This document shows positions 11,101 to 21,393 of a stretch of DNA of 64,000 bases, one piece after another. The stretch is taken from NCBI GenBank assembly GCA_037176885.1, contig JAWWNJ010000090.1:992001-1056000 (forward strand). Direction: 5' to 3'. The notes under the pieces were generated by a model. The model was not told where the DNA came from and did no database searches. It worked only from the letters and a program-made list of their open reading frames with translations. Each line of letters begins with the position of its first letter. Within the stretch, counting starts at the first letter, position 1. This DNA is from Favolaschia claudopus (lineage: Eukaryota > Basidiomycota > Agaricomycetes > Agaricales > Mycenaceae). A program made the translations under genes and the position numbers.

Positions 11101-13130
11101 ATGCTCTCATCATCTTGTCGGCCAACGAATTCATTGGCACGGCAGTTTCATCGCGTATTCCACGACAAACGCTGGCCCGGATGGCAGGTAATAGTTGGCA
11201 TTGAGACTCACGCACAAATCAAGTCGCGTCAAAAGCTCTTCTCCGGTTTGTTGTCGTTAGCAATGAAAATACTTCCCTTGGCCTCACAGTGTCAGAATCT
11301 TCGACCTCAAGTCTCGGTGAAGCGCCGAACATCCATGTGTCTCCCTTTGACGCTGCGTTTCCTGGGACGCTCCCTGTTCGTACTCTTCTTTCGTTTGCAA
11401 CCTTCTAATTTCTGGCGCGAGTAGAGACTAAACCAGGACTGCGTAGACCTCGCGCTGCGCACGGCCATCGCACTAAATTCTCAGATTCAAACTCGCTCTT
11501 CCTTTGACCGAAAGCATTACTTCTACTCGGATTTACCTTCGGGCTACCAAATTACCCAACACTATGGTCAGTGTCGGTCAATCACCCTGAGTTGTTCTTT
11601 ACATCTTGGCTTTGGGCAGCTCCAATCTCACTGAGCGGGCACCTTCGAATACCAAATAGGGAAAGCCCAATTCGAATAATGCAAATACAGCTTGAGCAGG
11701 TAATTTCCTTGTTTTCAGCGATACCTTGTTCGCCGACTGTGGCCAGGATACTGCGAAGTCGACCTTTGACCCTCGAACTCGTACCTCTAATATAGATCTG
11801 AATCGAGCAGGTATCGGTCTCCTCGAAATCGTCACCGAGCCCGATCTTCGGTTCGTTCTCACTAGCATACACATGCGGCCCATATGAATCACAACCTCAG
11901 GTCACCCGAAGAGGCTGGCGCCTATGTACGTGCACTCCAAGCCGTCCTCCGTGCCATAGGCGCGAGCGATGGCAACATGGAGGCTGTAAGTATCCCCTAC
12001 TCTTTACGACCTGATACTAGCTTCAAGCTAGGGCTCATTGCGTTGCGACGTTAATGTATCGATCAATCCCATTGGGAAACCTCCTGGTACTCGGTGTGAG
12101 ATCAAGAATCTCAATAGCATCAAATTCATGCAGACCGCCATTGGTCAGTGCCCAGGTTTTCTTGTTCGAGTTCCACGATTGAGAACAGAACAGTCTACGA
12201 GGTAAATCGGCAGCGGGACCTTCTTTCCAAAGAGGGTGGTGTCGTCCCGCAGGAAACCCGGGGGTTCAATCAGGACACTCTCGAAACATTCAAGATGCGG
12301 TCCAAGGAGGAAGCTCCAGACTATCGCTACATGCCTGATCCAAATTTAGGCGTTTTGTTTATCAGCCCTGTACGATCGACTTCAAGTTCCCAAACTTCGA
12401 TTGACTGTTTTTATTTTCAAGGACAGGGTTCGAGATATAACTCAGAAGATGCCCGAATTGCCGTGGGTAACTCGAACACGCCTTGTCCGAGAATGCAAGC
12501 TGTCAGAGCAGGACGCTGACATTTTGCTCAACTTGGATGCTGGGCGTGACGGCCGTAGTGCAGTGGCATATTTCGATGATTTATGCGAGGAAAGCAGAAA
12601 GCCGACGGTTGTTTTCAATTGGTGAGCAACGCAAATGAAACCGGTTCCAGACTACAAAGTTTCAAGGATGGTCCATGAACTTCTTGGACGACTGCATACT
12701 GCGAGATTGACCTTTGCCGATAATCCCCTCTCAACAAGTCAATTGGGCGAACTGATTGACTTGGTCCAGAGTGGCGCTCTCACCGGTATTGCTTTAACAT
12801 TCTTTGGCGCTCAGCATGACTGAGTATGCTGTAGGCACCTCAGGAAAATTGCTCTTGCGAGAGATGCTTGCTCGCCCATCATCTCAAACCCCAACGGAGC
12901 GGGCGCTCGCTCTGGCGCTGCTCGCTACCAACCAAGAACAGGATATCGATCAAGTCTGCGCTGCGGCAATAGCTGCGTTACCGTCTGAGGCAGAGGCTTA
13001 TCGGCGGGGACATAAAAATGTGCTGAATAAAATTCTGGGCTGGGTGATGAAGGAAACCCGGGGACGAGCAGATTCACAGCAAGCCAGAGAGCAGTTACTA
13101 TCTTTATTGGAGAGGGACGCAAAGCCGTGA
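11101..13130 (+). CDS. PET112: Mitochondrial glutamyl-tRNA(Gln) amidotransferase subunit B (GatB/PET112)
   Basis: GatB is part of the GatAB(F) complex that converts Glu-tRNA(Gln) to Gln-tRNA(Gln) for mitochondrial translation. The start at 11101 gives a basic, Ser/Arg-rich presequence ([20 protein letters not shown]) that looks like a mitochondrial targeting signal. The GatB core follows: [16 protein letters not shown], the signature [44 protein letters not shown] and [18 protein letters not shown] (12320-12350). The C-terminal Gat/YqeY helical domain follows: [20 protein letters not shown] and [20 protein letters not shown], ending ERDAKP at 13130. The gene is cut by about eight short introns (for example about 11701-11747 and 12145-12196). 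Divergent from atg29, with 131 bp between starts. Confidence 0.9.
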
Positions 13131-13559
13131 AATTGTAGTATACACACTTCTATGGCGATGAATTATTGAGTCTCAAGGCCATCGCGTTTTCATCACTCGA
13201 AACCATTGTGGGCGTCAATATTATCAACGGATGCAGAATTCGAGAGGTTCGATAACATTGACAATGCGGTTTCACCAACTCAGCAATTATCAATTGCCTC
13301 TTGTCCTTGTTCTTGTGAGTTGTCCGAGTCCCGTCTTGCCGCCAGAAGTCGATTTCTTATGAGAGCCATTGTGGCATTGGCTTGAGTTTCATTTTAAAAC
13401 TATGCAGTTTATTGAAACCGCGTCTCTTCTGTTCAGGTGAATTTCGACGTGCATGGCTGAAAACTGCAGAGCTCATCGCTCAGATGAAAGGAACTGGAAG
13501 TTGACTCGAAGAAAGCAAGACGGGTGACCAGTCACGATGTCACGCGCCTCAAACTCATT
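13131..13559. other. Intergenic, gatB 3' end and STYX-like 5' leader
   Basis: 429 bp. An out-of-frame ATG at 13536, whose short frame stops at 13562, lies just upstream of the STYX-like start and could act as an upstream ORF. Nothing else is recognisable. Confidence 0.4.
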
Positions 13560-14526
13560 ATGAACGCGCCGCTCACTGACGAACAAGTCAAGAATGTCGT
13601 TCAAGGACCCGGAGATGTCGAGTGGCGCTATGAGATGCGCAGAGAATGTCAAGAAATCCTCCCCAATCTACTTCTGGGTCCATTTGTCGCCTCGAAGTCC
13701 TTGGAAACCCTCAGATCTCTCAGAATAACTCATATGTTCGTGTCCCCCTGTGATCTGGACCTCGCTCATGGCATCGCTGCAGTGTGTGTATCCGCGACGC
13801 GAAGGAAGCCTTCTCTGTCCGCCCGCGCTTTCCTGACAGCTTCACCTACCTCACACTCGACGTTGAGGACAATGAAGAACAGAATCTCATAAGATTGTTT
13901 CCTACGTATGCTCTCTTCCGCGGCGAGGCTGGGCGAGGCTGACACTGCTGCTATGCAGAGCGAAACAGTTCATAGACCAAGCCATCGCGCAAGGTGGGCG
14001 CGTTCTAGTTCACTGCAACGGTGCGCCATTAATCTCTTTCATCCATACATGGAAGCCCATTGTTCGCAGGCGGTATCAGTCTTTCTCCCGCCTTTGTTGT
14101 CATGTTTGTCATGCAGCATTACCAACTCTCTTGGGAAGACGCGCTGCACATGGTTCAGAATCGGCGGTATTGTATATCTCCCAATGGCGGCTTCCTGACC
14201 CAACTCAAGGCATGCCGCCTTACGTCTATGTCAACCTTTACTAACCAGGGCTCATGATAGGAATACGAAGCGATATACCGCGCTAGCCAAGCCGTAGCAT
14301 CGAGCTCCTACCCCAACGTCAACCGCACAATAGCGCGGCGAAAGCGGGAAGACGAGGATGACGAGGATGGGACCGACCGGTATTCAGCACCGGTTGTATG
14401 CTCGTACAATTCTAATATTCCTCCAGATACGACGACCGAAAGCGTGCATTGGTGGACAACTCCGACCATGATGATGCGCTGTCATCCACATCGACGTACG
14501 ACCCCGATAGCATGGACGTGTCATAG
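13560..14526 (+). CDS. STYX-like dual-specificity pseudophosphatase
   Basis: Dual-specificity-phosphatase fold. Exons read MNAPLTDEQVKNVVQ, QEILPNLLLGPFVASKSLETL (the usual N-terminal DSP start), RPRFPDSFTYLTLDVEDNEE, then RVLVHCNGGISLSPAFVVMFV, WEDALHMVQNRRYCISPN and an acidic, Asp/Ser-rich tail ending at 14526. The P-loop is HC-NGGIS-L: the nucleophile Cys is kept but the phosphate-binding Arg of HCX5R is Leu. The codons run across the intron at about 14021-14070 without ambiguity. STYX proteins are catalytically dead relatives that bind phosphoproteins and F-box proteins; STYX in animals lost the Cys instead. The YCISPNxGF motif after the P-loop is typical of fungal STYX-like proteins. Start: first in-frame ATG. 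Confidence 0.82.
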
Positions 14527-14610
14527 CAAGCACCGTCTTCTAGATTCAATAGTTTTCAGCTACCCAATTGTATGTATATTTTCGCAATTACTGATTGTTC
14601 TGGGACGTTT

Positions 14611-15966
14611 TTACAACGACTTGATTTTGGCCACCTCTTTTTCTTGGATGACTCGTTTCACATGCACATCTAGTGCACCGTGAGTATTTGAAGAAGGGAC
14701 TTGGAAAACGGAAACAGACCTTTCCGTTTCACCAAGGCTTCCACTGAAATCCCAGCAAATACAACCCCAGCGCCGAGCCACTGTCCTGCGTTGAGTTTAT
14801 GATTATATACCACTACGGACAACAGCATAGTGAACATCTTGCGCGTCAGCGTAACCGTGCTAATGGCTTGTCAGAATCTATAAAATTGGGGGAAAACTCT
14901 GGAGAACATACACTAATGTGAGCGATCCGAAATGTTGCAGTGTCTCGAAGATGAATAGTTGTCCCATGGCACCGGTAACCGCAAACTGAAGAAGGGGCAT
15001 CTTGATAGAGGGATGGGTCCGGATAAATTCTAAAGCCACTGCCAGCTCACTTCCCGCCGGAGTGGGACGAAGGACAGGGATGTATGGGAGAGGGAGGGTA
15101 GCGAGCACAGTCGTCAATAGTGTGCAGAAGATATTAATCCACAGCATCATTTGCTGCCCCGTTACTTTGTGGCGGGCGAATATCTCGTCTTGGGTGGAGT
15201 TCGTCGCGCCGTCTAGTGCGAGATTGATGAGAAGGTAAGCGAGACCGATTAAGTTAGCGTTTGGAGGCAGAGCGTTTTTAGCCTTGCTGCTACCGCCGTG
15301 CTTAGAGTCACCAAGTCCCATGAAGATGGTAATGCCTATGGTGACCATTACAACCACAAGGTACTTGTGGGGTGCGAAGCGGCGTCGGTAGAGGAGGAGG
15401 TTCATAAGCATGACGGGCACGAGTTTGCAAGACTTGCCAAGAACCATGGCTGGATAAGAGATGTAGGAAAGTGCAGCAAAGCCAAAAGGTGCTGCAAGGG
15501 TAATGAACACAGAGCATTGAAGGTAGCGCCAGAGGAGATGGGAGCGGGAGAAGCGACTAGATGGTTTTTCAGGGTGTTTCGCGTGTCCATTCGCCTGACC
15601 GTTCGTCTGAGGTTCTGGTGCGTGTTCGAGGCCAAGAGTTTGCATGAAAGATTGCCCAGGTTTCCGCCGCAGGAGTATATAAAGGAATGCGGAGACGGAA
15701 CTGAGTGCACTCTGGCATGTTCCAATGAATATGGCGGATTTAAACTTGTCCCTTCCCCCGTCTATTGAGGCAAACGGAACAGACACTAAACAAATTATTG
15801 AGAGACGGGTCAAATAGAAATATGGCGTATTTACGTCGTTCCTGTGAAACAGCCCAGAGCTTTTCTCGCGGTCAGCGCTGAACTTACACTTGATTTGAGA
15901 AAAAGCTCGTACAAGGAACATAGAGTATACACCGGCAACACATAGCGCCAGCCTAGATGAGTGCAT
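14611..15966 (-). CDS. HUT1: HUT1-type UDP-galactose / nucleotide-sugar transporter (SLC35B1 family)
   Basis: ER membrane antiporter of the drug/metabolite transporter superfamily. Start at 15966 ([20 protein letters not shown], first membrane helix). The diagnostic segments are [40 protein letters not shown] followed by [40 protein letters not shown], and FGSLTLV. After the intron near 14930-14875 come [20 protein letters not shown] and [20 protein letters not shown]. The last small exon encodes a Lys-rich tail ([10 protein letters not shown]) ending at 14611. The KS-CK-hVPVM and TLTRKMFT motifs are the HUT1/SLC35B1 hallmarks. An Asn/Gly/His-rich cytosolic loop ([13 protein letters not shown]) is inserted between helices 3 and 4. 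The N-terminal intron borders near 15890 are less certain. Confidence 0.9.
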
Positions 15967-16138
15967 CAGACGCGTATATTGAATATTTTCTAGAGGGCGA
16001 ACCGAATGAACGACATGGGCGGAGGCGAAAAGAGATACTTATTGCCAAATCGGGAAGAGTGGACGTGTCGCGTCACGCGCGTCGTCAGAACGTGACATGT
16101 CGTGACCGTGACATTAACGATTTCTAAATTCTGCAGCG

Positions 16139-17545
16139 ATGGACGACGACGATGTACCAGTTCTCATAGAACACCAGGAACCACCGAAGCAAGATGAACA
16201 AGCTCGTAGAGTTCCGCTGACTATAATCTGCGGCTTTCTTGGTGCTGGAAAATCGACTCTTCTGAAGCGGATCTTGACTGAACAACATGGCTTCCGCATC
16301 GCTGTAATCATGAACGAGTTTGGTGACACTGCAGTGCGTCTGCGTCTTTTCACTCACTCAGTTCCCATTGATTCAATAGTAGGATATTGAAGGTTTGTTC
16401 TTGATTCAAGAAAGCAATCGCAAGAGACTTCATTCACCGCTCTTCAGCGAAAACAATCAACGTTGCGTCTGAAGGGGAAGAATCTGAAGAGTTTCTGGAG
16501 CTCGCAAATGGTTGTTTGTGTTGTAGCATCAAAGACACCGGCATCGCTGCAATCGAGAAGCTTATGCAGCGGAAAGGCGCCTTTGATCACATTCTTCTCG
16601 AAACCACTGGTTTGGCCGATCCTGGTACTTCATTCTCTGCATCTATGTCTGCCTCAAGTTGATGATCTATTTCAGGGCCCATTGCGGCCCTCTTCTGGCA
16701 CAACGAGGAGTTTGCATCAGGGCTCGGGAGAGATATTTCTCTAGATGGGGTCATCTGTGTCGTGGATGCGGTCTTTGGATCACAGGTGAGTTTTGCATGA
16801 CTCGCGAACCAAGGCTCTGCTTAGTTCTTGCAGCAAATGGAAGAGGATCACGCATCCGACTCGGTAGGGGAGAGTCTCCGGTATGTTTCCTTGTTTGCAT
16901 TCTCCAGAACCCCAAACCGATCAAAAACACAGTCAGATTGCTGGGGCCGACATTGTTCTACTCAATAAAGTTGATCTTGCGAGTCCGGAATCTGTGGATG
17001 CGACAGCTGCTCAGCTCCGTGGCGTGAATCCTGTTGCACCAATCTTTCGCACCGTACGCGCAGAAATCGATGTTGGTAAACTGCTTGGCGTTCACGCTTA
17101 TACCGCCGCCCCACCCACTTTCTTTTCACCGCCACATGGACATGAACAGGATGCGCACGACCATGACCACGACCATAACCACTCACACCCTCCAGAACCT
17201 ACGCACTATGAGCTGCGTGGCATCACAAGCCTGCTCATCTCCGTTCCTGTTCTCTCTCGACAACAGCTCGACGCCATTGACGAGTGGGTGCGCACAGTGC
17301 TGTGGGAACAGCGGCTACCCGGCGACGCGCAGCAAGAGACGCCGTCTCTGACGGTTCTCCGCTGCAAGGGCCTCTTTGTGCTCCACTCGGGCGCTCAACA
17401 TGTTCTGCAAGGTGTGCGCAGCATGTATGAGATCACCGAAGCAGGCGATGCTTTAGGTGTTCCGGACGCAGGTAAACTTGTGCTCATTGGTACGGGTCTG
17501 AATGCGCGGGTGCGAGAGAGCTTAAGGAGTGTATGGGCAGGCTAA
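16139..17545 (+). CDS. ZNG1: ZNG1-type COG0523 (CobW/P47K) zinc-chaperone GTPase
   Basis: Zinc metallochaperone GTPase; the family member ZNG1 delivers zinc to methionine aminopeptidase 1. The start at 16139 gives [16 protein letters not shown]. The short acidic-VPVLIE segment resembles the N-terminal docking motif of ZNG1 proteins. GTPase motifs: Walker [10 protein letters not shown], switch/Mg region EFGDTA, the invariant metal-binding CXCC as ANGCLCCS (about 16510), LETTGLADP, and the G4 motif NKVD (about 16970). A His/Asp-rich loop, [16 protein letters not shown] (about 17155-17205), probably binds zinc. The CobW C-terminal domain follows ([20 protein letters not shown]). Six or so short introns, for example after EFGDTA and after DAVFGSQ. 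It is divergent from HUT1, with 172 bp between starts. Confidence 0.92.
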
Positions 17546-17928
17546 ATGTTGGACAACGATCTGAAACTATCCATAAATATGTATACCGTGTAATCATGGG
17601 ATTCATGGCTGCTGCAACAAGTTTCGGCAACGTCCATCCATTTAGCGCAGAGATGGCCTGTCTGGACCATCTCCACGCAAGTCGGAGATCATCAAACCCA
17701 GCGCCGAGTCGCTGACTGAGGACTCCGAGGTGGAGGGCTAAAGATGGTTGGCATCTGTTGGCATGTATCCAGCCAAAGTACTTATACCGTTCCATTGGAC
17801 GCGGCCAACTCTAAAATATACATCGTATCTAACCGGCCAACAACGACGTAATTTTTACTGTGTCTCCGACTCCGTGACTTAACACCATCGGCATTTCTCC
17901 CACTTCCCGCCTTTTCTTCACCCCCACC
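17546..17928. other. Promoter region of TF paralog 2
   Basis: 383 bp between ZNG1 and the second Zn2Cys6 gene. It holds a C-rich leader just before the ATG (cacttcccgccttttcttca, cccccaccatg). No RNA gene or repeat is seen. Confidence 0.5.
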
Positions 17929-20900
17929 ATGTCCGACGACGAGCATAAGAGTGGAGGAACATTCTACTCGACGCGAAACCGATTTCGATTCGACCTTGTC
18001 CCACAACGAAAACCTCAGCGCTCGTGTGATCTTTGCAGGTTTGTCTCTTGGCTGCTTGGCGCGTTTATGTTTTTAACCGGATCCTTTGTAGGTCCAGAAA
18101 GGGTCAGCTCAGTTTTTCGTCCTTCGTCCGTCGCACTGACGACCTCGGATCCAAATAGTTCGATGTAAGCAAGCATGCTGGACATACGTTGAGACACCAG
18201 GAGCATTGACTCTCAACAGGCGATGGCCCTCAAATGCCGGACAACTGCTGTTCAAACTGCATACAGTTCAATGCGCTGCCCTGCACCTACCTGAACCCGT
18301 ACAGAAAACGTGGGCCGAAAAATCTGTGAGTGGTTGTGTATTTGGCAAGTGTTCTTCGTGCTGGACGCTTTTGGAAGGCTGGTCGAAGAACTCAAAAAAG
18401 AAAACGCTACCTTGAAGGCTAAGCTGCGGAAATTGTCTGTCTGTTCGCTTTGCGCGCAGCCATTGCAAACGCAGCCGCAAGGGGACAGTGTTGGCGTCTC
18501 GAGTACATCCGTATTCAACCATAGCAGTCCGGAGAGCGATACTGCGACCTCTGCAGGCGATACAAACGAACCTGTCAATGGACAGGACTTTACCGCCGAT
18601 AAGCTGTCGTCCCGATTCCAGTCATTTTGCCCCCAGACCCTGAAATCAAGGTACTACGGTGCTGTTAGTCCTTTTGCTCTTGCCAACAGCGCTATGGCGG
18701 TGAGTACAATTCTCAACCTAGTCATACTCTTGAATAAACACCTCGTCCATTCAGACGAAAGATAGGTACCTGGGACGCACAATAACAACCCAACCACGAC
18801 GATCTTTATACTGGGAAATTCTACCTGTGAGTTTTCACTTGAGCTGAATGTATTCTTCACCAGCTCATGAGTGAGATTCACAGTGGGAGAAAGAAGTCTA
18901 CGACCAGCGGCCGCATTATATTTTCCCAGAAAAGGATTTAATCGACTCTCTCCTTCGAATCTACCATATTTGTTTGCACTCAATACTTCCTGTACTACAT
19001 TTCCCTTCATTTGTGCAAGCTGTCGAAGATGGTCTACATCTGAGTAATCCGGAGTTTGGAGGAACATTACTCTCAGTATTGGCTCTCTCATCACGGGTAA
19101 GCGTACTCTAACCCCATTGAGCGCCGCTCCTCATACTGAGTACATCTTTGCATAGTTCTCGAATGACCCTCGAGTTTTTGTTGACGGGGACCGAGGCTTG
19201 TTCGTACTTCATTGTATTTCATGAGGGACAACGCTGATCTTCAATACGGATAGATCGGCCGGCTGGCAGTTTGCGAAACAGATCCGCATCGTAAGAAACT
19301 ACTTCGAACCCACAATCCACGAAGTCCAAATGTATTGTGTATGTATCGCCATAGACATATACTTCACGGTACTAATAGTTCGACCAGATCCTGACTATCT
19401 ATTCAATGTCACTCTCGACACCTCAATTGGCATGGCTGTACCTCGTAGGTGTCAGACGGATTGCGCTCAACAGACATTGACTTGGGCCACATACTTAGGG
19501 ACTAGGTATTCGCTTTCTTCAGCAACGCGGCGAGCATCGGCGCAGACCTGAAGGACACCAAATGACTCGGGAAGACGAGCTCTGGAAGCGGGCATTTTGG
19601 TAAGATTATTCTAGTGCCATCACGGCGTTCGCGCTGAACGTTGTAATGGGTTCCTTCAAACACGCTAATGACTTGTATTGCATCTAGGTGTATCCTCGCC
19701 TTAGATCGACACTTCTGCGCTTTCGTCGGCCGTCCGATGGGCCTTCACATGGAAGAGTGAGGTCCCGAAAACTCATTTTGCTGTCTCTAATCTGTTTCCA
19801 GGTACGACGTCGACCCTTTGTTGGAGGTAGACGATGAGTACTGGGACGAAGGGTTCGCCCAGCCACCAGGAAAACCTTCACAGATATCGTATTTCAATAG
19901 CTCGTTGCGGCTTAGCGAGGTAACTACATTGCATCACTAAGACGCCAGCGATCTAATCTCGAAACCAGCTTTGGGCTGATGTGATGCGCAAGTTGTATGG
20001 CTCAAAGAAGTCAAAGATATTAATGGGGTGGGACGGTCCTGATTGGGAACACCGCACGGTAGCTGAACTCGACTCTGCTGTGAATGTTTTCTTGGATACC
20101 ATTCCGGAGCATGGCATGTGTTGATTCTCTTTCGCGCTGCGTTTGGCTGAGTCTCGCTGCGCAGTTCGATGGAATCCTGATCATCCACCTGAAGGCGTAT
20201 TCTTTGATCAAGCAGCTACCCTTCATGTATCCTGGAATTATGTTCTCATATCGGTGAGTGCTTCATCTAGTCGGCGATGCATGGCTGATGGTGCTGGCTA
20301 GATTCATCGCCAATATATTCAAAACCATAGCTCGGCTCTCACCGCCCCATCGCTTTCTATCTGTGCAGGCGCTGCACGTGCCATCATTCACACATCGGAT
20401 ACTTGGCTGCGCCAACGGCAACGGATACCTCCGACCAATTTGATTGTGCGTTTTCGTTCTTGCTCTTTCCAAACCATAGCCGCTCATTTACTTATATCTT
20501 TCGAAGAATCCTGTCTTCGTCTCGGGCATCATTCTTGTTCTGAACATGCTGGCGACCAAACGGGCTGGTCTCCCGGTCGACAAGAAGAAGGACTTGCCTC
20601 TTGTTGCAACGGCCATGGAGATTCTCAAGTTCTCTGAATCCAGGTAAGTCCCAGGGTTACGGTCATGGTACACTATTCTGAGCTACAGGTTGCAACCCGT
20701 CGGCCGGTTGTGGGAGTTACTGCGGGAGATCTGGTCCATTGACGGCACTTTGCCCAATGAAAGTCCCCCGCCGCCTGACGTTAGACACCGTTCAGCTGAA
20801 GTTCCAACTCCTACCCCTGCTCCTGCTTCAGCACCTGCCCCCGAGTCGACTCCTGTGCAACCCCCTCCCCGACCGAATGATGAGAGTGGGGTTGGAGAAG

Positions 20901-21148
20901 ACTTTTTCACCCAACTTCGACAATCCTTCGAACAATCTCTGCCCGACCCTCAATGGAGCGCCACACCCTCTTTCACATCTCCTTCCCAACTCGACTCCGC
21001 CGGGCTTTCCGCCGACCAGTTCTTCCACGATCCCGCAGCACAAAATCCTCAAACCCTCTTCGACGACGAACTCATGTCGATGTGGATGGCCGCTCCGACC
21101 GACGTCACGTTCGTACCAAGCTCGCTTCTGCACGCTGCCGCGTACTGA
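17929..21148 (+). CDS. Zn2Cys6 transcription factor with fungal-specific TF domain (paralog 2)
   Basis: Nuclear regulator paralogous to the gene at 5870-8978. Start at 17929 (MSDDEHKSGGTFYSTRN). The zinc cluster is complete only if two micro-exons are included: 11 nt at 18092-18102 and 6 nt (TTCGAT) at 18159-18164. Then it reads CDLCRSRKVRCDGPQMPDNC and CSNCIQFNALPCTYLNPYRK. A coiled linker LVEELKKENATLKAKLRKL and the Ser-rich FNHSSPESDTATS follow. The fungal TF domain runs over many exons: IRIVRNYFEPTIHEVQMYC, ALDRHFCAFVGRPMGLHMEE, DEYWDEGFAQPPGKPSQISY, GWDGPDWEHRTVAELDSAVN and RWNPDHPPEGVFFDQAATLH. It ends in an acidic/Pro-rich activation-like tail (APASAPAPESTPVQPPP; DELMSMWMAAPTDVTF) at 21148. 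Ligand and targets are unknown. Confidence 0.87.
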
Positions 21149-21393
21149 ACTCGGCTCGTAGGAATATAAACAATTGGGACGCGTATATGGGCAATCGGAA
21201 TAGCGGGGAGATGAACTGGTTCGGCGAATATGGCTCGTAGCTGTAGAATATAATGTTGTAATAATAGTGTAGAGCTTGTAAATTTTGCTTTGGACTGAAT
21301 GTTGCTCCATGTACTCGAAGTTGTGACCATGTATTATATTTGTTCCAAATAATAGTGACCCCATAGACCCAGAGAAGAGCGAAATAATTATAA

